A DNA stretch of 64,000 nt, taken from assembly GCA_965153455.1 (NCBI GenBank), contig OZ234496.1, positions 1,674,001 through 1,738,000 of the forward strand, in the 5' to 3' direction. The stretch comes from Sphagnum compactum. Taxonomy: Eukaryota; Bryophyta; Sphagnopsida; Sphagnales. Each line of letters opens with the position of its first letter. Positions within the stretch are counted from its first letter, which is position 1. The notes under the pieces were generated by a model. It did no database searches. It had not been told where the DNA came from and saw nothing but the letters and a program-made list of their open reading frames with translations. Below, piece by piece: positions 12,971 to 24,899 of the stretch. The position numbers and the translations under genes are program-made.

Positions 12971-13720
12971 ATGGCGATAGTTAAACACATCTTTCCTATG
13001 GCATATTTGACCTTGCTTGTTTTTCTGTTATGCATTCAAGTATATCAGTTGACAAAGGTTTTGGTCCAAGTATGGTTGCATTGTAATGAAAACTCTTTGA
13101 CAACCACGTTTAATGGAATACTAGACATTGTTTTTGAAATACGAATCTTCTGTTGTGATTGTTGCCTAGATTTTGGGAACTCCAACAAAGCTTTATTCCC
13201 CTTTTCTTGTTGGTTGTTTTATTCATTTGGTGATGATTTTGCTTTTGTGTAGACAAGAATAATTTCTACATGTCTTCCAAGAGTACATTGGTGTAGTCTT
13301 TGGGTCTAGAGACATTACAAAAGAACTAGCATCACAATGACATAGGTTGTGAGCTCTAGATTCACATGGAGCCTAGAATAAGAAAATTATCAAAATTGTA
13401 TAAATGTTCAAAAGTGGTGAGGTGCCAAAGACATACTATTTAGTTAATAGAAAATGTGAGATTGGAATGGTCACAATATAGTGGAACAATTAATAGTTCA
13501 ATTCAGAGTTTGAAAATGGACTAAATTTCCATAATATGAAAGGATGCTCAATAACAAACTATGCCAAAATTTCAAAATCAAAACAATACACTATAGAAAC
13601 TTAAACCAATGTAGAAGTGCATAGTAAAGACTATGGCATAAATTGAATGTTTTGTTCTTTGTTTCCTCATTTAAAACAAGCAACATAAAGTTAGTTCTTG
13701 GGTGTGTCAATATCTTTGGG
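12971..13720. other. AT-rich spacer, nothing recognised
   Basis: A 93-codon plus-strand frame at 12971-13252 begins with a hydrophobic stretch but has no motif and no neighbouring support. It is probably chance, on the reverse of the MULE remnant's upstream part. Confidence 0.35.
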
Positions 13721-14160
13721 GGATTACAAAGCTTGTGCTCCTTTGTCCTTGTAAATTTGCAAGGAAATTTTTAATTGTTTTGTTCCCTTCAAACACAAAA
13801 TGTTCAAGTTGATCCCATGGAATGACCGCAATTTTAGTATGATTATAAAGATTGTGCTTAGATGTAACATGAGGTAGCTATGTGATAGGATCTTTCTGGA
13901 ATGGTCCAAGAGGTCGTGATTACATTGTCTTCTTCAATGTTTAAATTAAATTCCTTTCCTTCGAAACAACAAAAGGTTCATTTTGTAGGATCTTCAAGAT
14001 TCCTACATCATCCATAACCACCTTGAAATATTCTTGGTTTGATAGTACACAAATGTAATCATGAACCCGAATAAAATATTTGTTATAAAAGAATGATTTG
14101 GAAGCTTTAATGTAGAAAACTAAACAAACCTTATACCCTTTAAATGAACAAGTACAATGG
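13710..14160 (-). pseudogene. Unrecognised coding-like minus-strand remnant
   Basis: One reading frame on the minus strand gives a protein-like string with only a few stops over about 145 codons, including FFYNKYFIRVHDYICVLS, EYFKVVMDDVGILKIL and IPWDQLEHFVFEGNK. Composition (mixed charged and hydrophobic residues, few repeats) looks like a real protein that has decayed. I do not recognise the family. It lies about 0.8 kb upstream, on the same strand, of the MULE fragment at 12.6-12.9 kb, so it could be the N-terminal part of the same element. That link is only positional. Confidence 0.3.
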
Positions 14161-16080
14161 AATTTGATTGAGCTAGAAGAGTAAGTTATGTAATGGATTT
14201 TGATCCACTAAAGCAAGGAACTTAAATGCTTCAGTATAACAACAATGAATATACAAATGCATTGAATTTTTATAAAATAAAAAAAAGCAAAACTAAAATC
14301 ATAGGTTGGAAATAAAAATCTCAATATAATCTATGAACAAGGATTTTGGAAACAACATTGATGTTGCACTAGATTATTATAAGCAAAGTAAAGTCAACAA
14401 ACCTTTAACCTTGGAGATTATGTATTACAATAGAAATTAAAAGGAAGCTTTCAAAATTGCCTTTTTGGGTTGGAATTGAAAATTTAAAGATTGTGGATTT
14501 TACAACTAAGTACAAGTGAAGAAAAATAAACATTTCCTTGGATTTTCATCACTAAAGCAAAGAACTCTTGCAACCTTAGATTATTGAGATAATCAAGTAA
14601 AAACAAAAAAAATCAATGGGAGTTGTGATGCATTTTTTTTAAGCTTGCAAGAAATCTTGGTTTGCAAATCTAATGCATCTTGGTTTTTGGAACCAAAATG
14701 TGTGGGAAGAGGAACAAGTTTTTCATCTGGGTTTTGAAACTAAACATGAGGTTTCAAAAGAATGCAAAAGTCTCAATTAGAAAAGAAGAAAATTTGGCTG
14801 CAAATGAGCTCAAACAAACCAAAATTGATGTCAAAACGTCAACTTTTTTACAATTCTTGTTACATTTGTCTATGTGGTGCCATTTGAATGACATGGGAAT
14901 CATGGAAAGTTGTGTTTATTGAATAATATGGACACTGAAAATTTTTAAATGAGTCAAAAAATCTTCCAATATCAAAGTTTGGTTTGAACAAAAACATAAA
15001 TTTAACATGATTAAATAACTCTTCAAAAGTGGCTTTTATATGGTGATTCAATATATAAAAATATCTGGAATAGAATTAAATATGAAAATAATAGCTACAG
15101 TAGAAAGATGCAAATTGAATATATTTGGAGAAAACCTTATTAAAACAATAAATATCTAATTTTGAATATTTGGTTATAATTATGATTTACAACTATTACT
15201 CGAACCCTAATTACCTTTTTTAATTTTCTAATATATATATTTATTTGTATATCTATAAAGATGTGTGTTCGAGACTACAAAAGAAGATACTAGATGACAT
15301 TTTTTGTAGCAAATGCTGAAGTTTGTAGAAAGGGAACAACTATTGTCTTTAGTCATGTGTTATGGTTCATTAAAAAAAAAACTACAGTTTTAGATGCAAG
15401 AAGAGGGTGTTGCTCAAGAGAACTCCAAAACTCTAATACAAAGAAGACGAAAGTAAAGTTTTTAGTGGAAAAATCCAAAGCAATGAAAACGAAATATAAA
15501 GATGCCAACCAAGAAGAAGCTGCAGTTGACGGAGGATATGCAACGCAACCTCTTCTATGCAAGGGGTGATTAGGTTGAAGAGGCAAGAACATAATTTTAA
15601 AAGTGTTGTGAATATTATCTAGTTTATGAAACGCAGTTTGCTTGCTTTTAGTAAAAAAAACCCATAGATAATTTGTTTTAGAGGCCTAGGAAAAGCGCAT
15701 TTTGTTCTCTGATGCACAATAGAACTTCCCAGAACAAGTTGAGTGGATTTGAGTTGTGTCCATTTGGCCTTGCAACAAGTATGAATGAAAAGATGTTTCT
15801 TGTGTGAAGAGAACATGGAATTATGTTTGAAATCGCACTTCCAAGCTTGGAAACCTTAATATCTTGCTTGAGATTTTTACATATATATTCCTTGTGTTCT
15901 TATTCTTATAGGAGGTGGGGGACACACAAACAACACAACAACTTGAGGTAAACTTCCAAACTTTTCCAATTTCATGTTTTCATTATTTCTCTTCCAAGCT
16001 TTTTCCTTTATGTTTGTTTATTTGGAGATTTTTTAGAGTTTTGATGTTTTTAAGCTTTTTTGGTTGCATAGAAGTTTAGT
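14161..16080. other. Unannotated AT-rich stretch with small open frames
   Basis: Frames at 14680-14922 and 15294-15569 (91 codons, lysine-rich C-terminal half) have no recognisable domain. No splice-supported gene could be built. Confidence 0.35.
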
Positions 16081-16084
16081 CGAG

Positions 16085-16745
16085 GCAAGATAATTTCTTC
16101 ATCCTCTTTTGAAGATTTTGAACTCTAAGCTCGGGAGCTTCAAGAAAGGTTGAGGCAAAAGTTTTTGTGTTTAGCCTCCAACTTTTGGTGCTGAAAGTTG
16201 GAGGCTAAATGTAAAAAACTTGCATTCGGCATGTGTTGGAACTTCCGAGCTCCAAGTTCGGAAGCTTGTAAAAGGGCTTATGCAATTTTTTTACATTCGG
16301 CCTCCAACTTTCAATGCCAAAAATTTGCATTCGACATGTCTTGGAGTTTTCGAACTTAAAGTTCGGAAGCTCCATTTGGTGCTGAGGCAAAAAAAATTAC
16401 ATTTAGCTTGCAACTTTTGGTGCCAAAAGATGCAATCTGAATGCAAGAAAATTATGTTCGACAGGTCTTAGAGCTTTCGAACTCTAAGCTCGGAAGCTTT
16501 GTAGTTTAGTTGAGGCAAATTTCTTTGCGCTCGGCCTCCAACCTTCGGCACCAAAAGTTGGAGGCTGAGCGCAAAACATTTACATTCAACATGTTTTGGA
16601 GTTCCCGAGGTTGGAGTTCGGAAGCTCCAATAGGGGTTGAGGCAATTTTTTTTGCACTTGGCCATTTTTAGTGTTGAAGAGTGGTCAAATGCCAAAAAAA
16701 TGCGCTTGGCCTCCAACTTTTGGCACCAAAAGTTGGAGGGCTAAG
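16085..16745. repeat. About 127-bp satellite with two hairpins per unit
   Basis: The anchor (T/C)TCGG(A/G)AGCT occurs at 16130, 16257, 16362, 16489 and 16617, giving steps of 127, 105, 127 and 128 bases. Each unit contains the inverted pair GCCTCCAACTTTTGG / TTGGAGGC around a short loop. It also contains a second pair, CTTCCGAGCT / AGTTCGGAAG, around a 3-base loop. Open frames across it (16220-16471 plus, 16468-16716 minus) are by-products of the repeat. Confidence 0.8.
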
Positions 16746-16864
16746 TGCATTTTTTGCACTCGGCCTCTCATGGATCCCTCGAGCAACAACTATGCTAGCG
16801 GGTGAGTAGGTGAGCAAGCTCACATGAGCATGTGAGCTTGTTCATTTGAGCAAGAAAGAATCTT

Positions 16865-16985
16865 CAAGAATATTCCATGCCATGTCATGGAATATTATTG
16901 GTATATTTGTTTTCCACATGGAAAATTTCAAGTGACGTGGTAAAATATTCCATGACATGTCATCAAATATTTTGCCACATCACCA
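16865..16985. repeat. Two imperfect palindromes with a CCATGACATGTCATG core
   Basis: AATATTCCATG ... CATGGAATATT flanks CCATGT near 16868-16897, and AAAATATT ... AATATTTT flanks a CATGACATGTCATC core near 16943-16975. The core is the same motif as the perfect palindrome at 7.46 kb. Confidence 0.55.
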
Positions 16986-17344
16986 AAGTATTTTTTAGAA
17001 TCAACAAAGGTTTATTCACTTTAAACATGGGCTTGGCGAACAAAGCTTTCAAGTGCAACCTCATGTAGGCTTGAAGACAAAAGAAAATAAAAAGATGCAT
17101 TCATAATCCTTGGTGCAACCAATATTCAAAATGTCTATGGGTCAAAAAAATTATTTGATTTTGAGAATTGTTAAAATGGGTGGAAACTGCATGTTGAGAA
17201 ATATTTGTGAAATGGTCAAGGTACTACAATATTATACACATAGACAATATATAAGGAAGCATGTTAGGACTGTCAAAAGTTTTATTGTAAACTTCATGAA
17301 TGAGAAAATCACAATTGAGTTGATATAGGTACAATTGTGATGTA

Positions 17345-20300
17345 CTATCACTAGAGTCCTAAGACTTTAGAGTGTTGTAACAAATGTTGAACTTCATCCC
17401 AACTCCACGTGCAGTAATGAATGAAGTCTTCCGTGAGCCCACAGAACATAATCGACTGCAAGATGTGATACACATGTTTACATTGCACATATGTCCCAAG
17501 GCCACCTAAAGAACTTGCCAACATTGCCACAAAGTAAACATATGAACATCTAGGGAAATTTCCAATAATCACATCATATTGCTTATCATATGAAAGAATA
17601 TTGTAAATTCATCCATACCTAGGTGGGGGGACATCAACAATGAGGAAAACAATGCATTAGAAAAACAAAATGCCAACCTCCCAATTGTTAATGTGTTGTT
17701 GTGTTAATTTGAAAACTGAAGGTCGTCTCACCTTCTTGCCACCACAAGTTATAGGCCAACAACTTGCATCAAAGGGCCTCACAAGATTGGGGCAACTCAC
17801 TACAATAGGCACATGGGAATTGCTTGAACAAGAAGTTTGGGAGCCAAATAAACTTTAAGCGTTGCTTCTACGAAGGTGGTCAAAGGAAAACCCTGCTTCT
17901 TCTAGAGTTGTTAACTCATTTTGAATTAACTTAATACCTTCTTAAATGTGGGTTATACAATTGGAATTATAGGCCTAGCAATTGCAATTTTCACGATGTT
18001 CCATCGACACAATGACTCAAGTCATCTAGACAAAACCAATGCTTATGGTGCTCAAGTGATCCACTGTGATATTATACCCATAAACATGAGTAACATGGAA
18101 CATGAGTTCCACTTTCAAATTTGCAAAAGTTGATCCTTGCTTTGCATTTGAGTGCCATGGTTTACATTGTAGAACATTGAATTGCAGAATTGGGTGGGCA
18201 ACATTCAATACGCCACTAGCCATCAACACAAATACTTTCCTTCAACTCTAAGCCACCTCAAGATACCAAAGGTAACAACTTACTAGAACTAGAAGGCGAT
18301 TGTTGCATGTGTACAACGTCCATAATATTGGGTTCAACAATAGGAATGGTTGCTTGTGGATGAAAAAAATTCACACGGTTAGGACGATGGGAATCATTGT
18401 TAGTGCCAGGAGGATAATCAGCAAGTCGCTTGGAAGACCCAAAACCCTTTTCTCCTTCGAGGTGTGGTAGGTGATTTGTGAAAGATGATTCAGACGTGTA
18501 ATTTGCCATTGTTGCGACAAGTCTAGTAGGATCACTTGACCTTCAGGCCCTCCTCAACAATAATTCATTCCTATCAAGACCTTGACCAGATGGACCACCT
18601 TGTAAGTATTGTCTATATAATGTAGATTATTTGAAAGCACAAATGTAGTTGTCAGACATTGTTGTGTATAGACAAGTGCCGCATTTTTTCAACTGCTGCA
18701 ATTAGATGTTATGCACAGTTTCGGCCATATTACAAGTGGGCATGTTAGCCCACTCTTCATCACTGAACTTCTGCAAAAGAAAGGAAAGGAAATATCAACA
18801 AAATTTGAAATGTCACAACACAGATGGAAGTGGAGTGCAAATCGAATTCCAATTTTTAATAAATAGAAAAGTGAGGGAGTCATAAGAAGTTCGTAGGTGA
18901 AATTGCTCACATGGACCATGAAACTTCCCCATTTGCCTGACATGAAAATGCTAAAAGCTAAGCCAATTTGCAAGCTCATGGACACCTACCTTCAAAACAA
19001 CCCCTGATGATAGCCACCAACAACAAATTATAGCATAGAGATTGTCAACCTCCACAAGGGATTTTTCATTCTTGTATTGGTGGCATAGACCATTGTGTTG
19101 ATCTTGCAACTCAAGTTTAATCAGTTTTTTGGTGTGCCTATCAAATGACTGAGTCCAATGGGATAAACAAGTGCATTCTTTATCAACCATCCTAACAAAA
19201 GGGTTCCTAGAACCATAAACAATTATAATAACATTCCAGTTGGCTTGTGCGCTATAAGCCATGAATCCTTTGAAATTTAGTTTTGGAAACCTTTGCTTCA
19301 ACATGGTCTCATTAAGCTTTGTCCACATGATCTGTTGAGCTTAGATGTCCTCAAACTACATGTCACAAATCGCAATGGTCATCACTTTATAATAAGCAAG
19401 ATCATACACATGACAAACCATAGTCGTCCAACTAGCAACACGTTTCACATGATCAAACATGATCCAAGCGTTTTGCAAATTCCTTCTAGGTTGCATTCAC
19501 ATGAAGAGGCTTGTTCCACTCCCCACGCCATTTATTCACATCTTAAAAATGAAAACCTTTTGTTGACTTGGGAATTAACACTCTTAGATGTAATCAGAAT
19601 GACTGCTAGATTTCAATTCAAAGATGTTATCAATATAGCCACGACCTAACAATGTTTGAAAACAGTAATAAGGTTACAAATGTTGGGCGAACTCAATTAT
19701 GAGAACTTATTTTAGATTTGCTCCAATTGTTCATTATTCAAAAGCTCCACAGTGCCATCGCCATTATCATCAAGCAGATGTGTAGCCAAGAAGGTCTTGT
19801 TGGCACCTAGCGAAATTACAAATATCTTTGCATTAAGTGTGTGGTTGATCTCCTCTGTGATCAACCTTCTAGTCTCATCCACAGACTCCCTACATTTGCC
19901 ACCCACCACAAGATGAATAGTCATTCTAGTGTACCATCTATGCACAACATAATAAATTTGTCCAAGATAATCCGCCACACATAGTGGAGGAGAATGATAG
20001 AATTTGCATTTAAAGGAGGAAGCCAATGGAGACAGTGCCATTTAACCCACAACTGGAATATGTGTGCACTCACTGCACTAGAAGATTTCATTGTGAGAGC
20101 CAATGCGCACAAAGTTCTCATAGTCGTCATGTAGACACCACAAGTGACCCAAGCAATGAGTTTTCCTGAAGCTAGGGCCAAAACTATTATTGATATTGGT
20201 TGTAATCACCTTACACCAAGCATGGCCATCATACTTTCTATCCATGCCATGCATTTGTGAAGGTTATTGTGTGGTCAGAAGCATGGTGGAAATTCAAAAA

Positions 20301-20935
20301 AGACATCTCCATCAAAAGTTTTCAGCAAGAAGTGAACTTTTTGAAGAGGTATTTTGTTATAATCCAAATTTTGCAACTCGTTGGAGGTATGTTCTAACAA
20401 CGCCATAGCATGGAGGTAAGAGACAACAGATTGAATATTGCCTACATAGCTAGAGTGTTGTGGTAATTGTGAAGCAAGATCACAATCGACAATCTCATCG
20501 AAGAACCACCGGGTGTCAAGTTGTTAACTAAGGAGAAATCAGATTGTTCAATGAAAATAAAAGATGTAGGAGCATTTGAACATTGAGGGAGAGTGTCAAG
20601 AACTTCATGTTCATCTTTCACAATCTTGACAATAGAACCTATGGTTCCTGACGTGAAAATGGTGTCTTTAGAGTTGTGACTCAAACTATTGCCAACAATG
20701 CGATATCGGCCACAACAAACAACCCACTAGCGGCCTTGAAAGGAGGTGGTAGGAATTTGGTACAATGAACTTGAAACCAAGTTATTAGAGTCATACAAGA
20801 CGTCCTTGGATATATGTAAAGAACATGGATGAAAAACAAGCATAACACATAAACAATGTTTAGAGACAAACATTGTCCTGATTCGTCCACAATGATGGTG
20901 AGGTTCGAGTGGTCGACAACATGAAATGTTGCCAT
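17345..20935 (-). pseudogene. Decayed SWIM-finger transposase gene (MULE-like, seed-free-plant type)
   Basis: Several minus-strand frames line up in N-to-C order as one broken protein. A possible start is at 20935 (MATFHVVDHSNLT). Next come GTIGSIVKIVKDEHEVLD (20442-20684), ISLGANKTFLATHLLDDNGD (19712-20041) and the best segment (18951-19328) with GFMAYSAQANWN, CTCLSHWTQSFDRHTKKLI and a W-W pair. Then follow EEWANMPTCNMAETVHNI near 18.7 kb, a serine/proline-rich linker (18258-18509), and a C-terminal block (17351-17572) with YVQCKHVYHIL and FIHYCTWSWDEVQ. The last block is a SWIM zinc finger, C-x-C...C-K-H, but the first pair now reads C-S-Y, so the finger is broken. This layout matches an abundant transposon-encoded family in bryophytes and ferns. 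Family assignment is from memory of its motifs. Stops and frameshifts are spread throughout, so it is dead. Confidence 0.6.
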
Positions 20936-23313
20936 ATTTTTAAGAGCACAACGATAGAATTGAGAAAATTGAAAGTGAAATAAAAGAGCAAAAACGAAAA
21001 TAATGGAATAGAACTCAAATGCAGCATGCAAACTTGAACGATTAAGAGGATGCAATAAGCAACAACGAATATGAAATGGCATAGACTAAAACGAGGAATT
21101 AAACCACATAAAGAAATGATAGTGAAAACTTCATGGGTGGGTCTTTCTAATGACAAGGTTAGCCTTGAAAGACTAAACCAGGGAGGGCTATTGTATCCAA
21201 TGAATATGTCTTTTCATGGAATGTGTTGCAGATTATGGAAGTCGGAAAAACATGTATATGTGGTTATTAAGAACATTCAAAGTGTAATGAATAATTTCAA
21301 CTGCCTTACCAAAACTATTGGAAAGCAATTTATTGAGATTTGGAAAACCATAATGGCATGGATTTGATCTTGATAGGCCATATGAAAAAAAATTGAATAT
21401 TCTACTAGCACAAAAATGTGGAAGCAAGCCCTTAAACACGAAATAGATCAATTGTCCTTAATTGCAATGGAAAATGGTGTAAAATGTTTATAAAAATAGG
21501 TGCACAGGAGCAATTAAACAAAAGGAAAAGAGCAGATGAATTAAGCCATGCAAAGCTTGTCAGATCAACGATGATTGGTGCAATGTAGACGAATCTTGGG
21601 AAAAGCTACTAGGGATAGGTCATTGAGGACAAAGAATATGGCAAACAATAATGAAAAAGTCACTGCTAGCTCGTTGTTGACAATTTCTAAATCCTCCATG
21701 CACAATTAGAAGTCGTCAACCACCAAGACTAACATGTTTTATTGTGGCAAATTGAACAAAAAAAATAAAATAATAAAAATATATATCGTGTAAATATTAA
21801 TCAACAACTTGAAGCCATGAAAAAAGGATGGGGTTCGATTTATATTTGATTCGTTAAATATCAACAACCATAATATAAAGGTGCATTTTTAGAAGGACAA
21901 TTATACCAAAATAGAAATGCCCGGGAATAAAAAAAACTATTGGAGAAGGTGCTGGAAGGACATTTAGAATAGAGCACGATTTTGGTAGTTAGGGTAATAA
22001 AAATTATGTGGAATAAAATATATAGTACAAAATCGATTGGGGAACAGGAGGAAGAAAACAATGATAGACTTACATTGTACCACTAGGCCTGTTTAAGGCC
22101 ATGAAAAAGATACAAAAAACATTTTATTTGATTCCATAAATATTAGAACCCATAATATTTAAGATAATATTGTTGATTATTATACCCGCACATGTGTAAA
22201 TATGGAACAAGTGCTATACAATTAATGGCGATCAAAATTTTGGCAACTCGAAACCTTTTAACGAAAACTTGTGGTGACCAAATTCTTGTGATGATCAAAA
22301 ACTTGGTGATCGAAACTTGTGGCGATCATAATTTTAGCGTTCAAATCCCTATGGCAACCAAAAGACTTTTCAATTACCACAGGGTTTAGGGTGATGAAAC
22401 TACTCCAGTTTTGGTTGTTTGTAAATGTGCCTTGGGGAGCTTGAGATGGCCTTTGGCCTAAGTTGACTTAGGCTGACACTATATTGATGTGACACAAGGC
22501 TACATTTGCATCCAAATGCGTTCATCATGTCATAAAAAATGCACGGACACGGTGACAATCCTTTCATATTCAACTAATATTCCTTGTAAATCATTGAATG
22601 ATAAATATAAAAATCGTTAATCTTCATTACATAACATGTTTGGCAAAATTTGTAACAAATTATGATTTGAAAAGAACTTAAAATCGTAACAATAATAAAA
22701 TAATTCATTGGATTTCATTCAATTTATACAAAGATCCTAAAAATCATTATAAGGGAATTATTATTTTTATTTAAACCTTTTAATAAATTTAAATTTAAAT
22801 TGAAAAAAATCAAACAACATGGAAACATGCATACACACTATAATCCAATTTCCAATTCAATTAATTGCATTACGCACTATTCATCGTGCATAAAGTTTAA
22901 CTTTTGATCGTCCAAGGTGAAAGCACATTAAGGTGTAATAGTTTTAAGCACATATGGAAGTCCAATATAACTGCCTAAATTAACACTACGAAGGTAGTGT
23001 GAAGGTAGGATACTTTGAATCACACATGTCATTTTGCAAGTTATCATTAAAAATTCATTATAAAAAAATTCCAACCTTCGTTTACTTTATGGAAAACTTA
23101 AATTTGAAGTATGAGCTTTTAAATTATTACTTTCACTAAAGAAATGACTTAATGGGAAAAGGACCATAATTTAAAGTACATAGAAAAATTTGATCATCAA
23201 AATTCTCTCAAAAAGTCCATTATGTTATGACAATTCAAAAAATATTAAAAAAATCCATACAATGTGATTATAGTATATATATCATTGTAATGTTGAGTCC
23301 TTTATTAACTTAA
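20936..23313. other. AT-rich sequence, no gene recognised
   Basis: Hydrophobic minus-strand frames near 20.7-21.15 kb overlap the 5' end of the preceding pseudogene and look like shadow frames. At 22.2-22.4 kb a short imperfect repeat, (G/T)GGCGATCAAAA...CTTGTGG, is seen about four times. Nothing else is recognisable. Confidence 0.4.
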
Positions 23314-24320
23314 TCATTTCTATTTATTCACATGGCCAATTATGAATCTCAAAATCTTGCAAAAACTAACTTGTGGCAACATTTTATGAATAGGGTAATG
23401 TTCTTTCACCCTTCAGCATTTGATCCAATTGGTGTAACAAAACATAAATTAACATATACAACATTGTCCATAATTTGTTCCAAAGACCATTTATATATCT
23501 TTTCTCCATTATCAAATACAAATTTCCAAATAGACCACATTGTACAAGAAGAAGTGTATTGTTTCAAAACAAATGCACAATACAAATATTCAATAGTTTC
23601 TATTAAAACTTATTGAAGAAAAACTATATTTATACAATCTTTAAATACTTGTTATTTAAAACTACATTATAAAAACGTTTTGGTAGATCCAAATTTACTT
23701 GCATCCCACATCCTTTGTTTAAATGAAACAAAAAAAGAATATAATAATACAAATCAACAAATTCACGATGCATTATCAAACAAATTCAATATTTTATCTT
23801 GTTATGACTGACATCAAACAATAATACTTTATGACAAAATTCTGTTCTTATTAAAATCATTTGTCATAAGAAACCAAGGTGTTAAATTTATTTGCACAAC
23901 TTTCAACAAAACTACATATGAAGCATTGAACATAATTACAATTTACAAACCACCCAAAATGACAATACAACATTTTGCTTCTACATTAAATTTTAAAAAA
24001 TAAATTCTTACAGATTGCCCAACTATAATCATAAGATATTTTAATGTATTCATGGTAATCAAAACAATTGAATCAACAATTTTACAAACCTTCATGAATC
24101 AATATCATTTAAAACTAACATTTTCTAAACCCACAACTATTTATGACACTCATCTAGATCACATATGGACTCATGCACCAACACAATAATCTTATTTTGA
24201 TAAACACAAATGCATTGGACTATCATAAACCTATATACTTCTCATTTAAACTACGGAACTTCATACCTTAGTTTGTGCTCCATCTACTTGAACACATTTA
24301 TCCAAATCATATGTATTAAG
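23314..24320 (+). pseudogene. Helentron-type element: apurinic-like endonuclease domain fragment
   Basis: A single frame runs from 23332 to 24189 with only three internal stops (23614, 23809, 24001) and no indel. It shows the ordered motifs of an exonuclease-endonuclease-phosphatase fold nuclease: HILCLNET (the catalytic glutamate of N-E-T) near 23708, TIILYDK near 23821, a KPPKM stretch near 23950, IIIRYFN near 24025 where GDFN is expected, and LDHIWTHAP near 24153. After a frameshift the expected DHKPIYFSF-like tail reads near 24216-24290. Nucleases of this form sit behind the PIF1-type helicase in Helentron (Helitron-related) proteins of mosses and animals. The part before the nuclease (SKDHLYIFSPLSN, EEVYCFKTN) matches what I recall of the inter-domain linker. 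The catalytic G-D-F-N has become R-Y-F-N, so it is inactive. No Rep or helicase motif is seen upstream. Confidence 0.65.
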
Positions 24321-24660
24321 GTAGGTCCCATGCATTGTCGACACCTTTGTTCAATTGAGGAGAGAAAGCTACAACTTCATGGAAGAGAAGGCACAAACAT
24401 TTTAGCTGGGCATGAATGCAAGGTTGGCACGAATGCTAAGAATTTGTTGAATGGGCGTCAGCTAGACGACTGGCATTATAAGTTGTCACACACTTTGGGG
24501 ATAGGGGGGGGGGTGACATGCCCCTTTGTGTGAGGTGAATTCACACAAGGTAGGCATTGGGTTGGGACCACCATGGTGGTGCCAAGTTCAAGCCATAGTG
24601 GATTTGGGTTTGACTCCCCATTGGCCTTACGGGATTGGGCTATGGGCTTGTTTTGGAATG
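24321..24660. other. Short spacer, nothing recognised
   Basis: Sequence between the endonuclease remnant and the next repeat array. It contains a run of G near 24500. No gene. Confidence 0.4.
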
Positions 24661-24669
24661 AACTTATGT

Positions 24670-24890
24670 GTGTTTTTTGGGGCAACTTAAAGTTGTCCTA
24701 GGGCAGCACTTGGTGTCACTTTGCAAAACCCTTTTGGGGGCAACCTTGGGTTGTCTTGGGACAATGCTTGGTGTTGTCTTACATTTTCCTTTAAGACAAC
24801 TTGGGGTTGTCTTGAGGATAGCTCTGTGTTGTCTTCAGACATCACATAATGTTGACTCTTGGGATGCCTCAGGACAATCTAGAGTTGTTT
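24670..24890. repeat. Imperfect about 60-bp tandem repeat, GGTTGTCTT type
   Basis: The phrase GGCAAC-TT(G/A)GGGTTGTC(T/C)T followed by GGTGTTGTCTT recurs about four times with drift. The 76-codon open frame here (24668-24898) is produced by the repeat, not a gene. Confidence 0.6.
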
Positions 24891-24899
24891 CAGAGTGAC

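Noticed and set aside
12971-13252. 93-codon frame with an apparent signal peptide
   Set aside because: No motif, no partner, and an AT-rich chance hydrophobic start.
20681-21156. Hydrophobic minus-strand frames resembling membrane segments
   Set aside because: T-rich DNA read as F/L/I. They overlap the 5' region of the SWIM-transposase pseudogene without supporting features.
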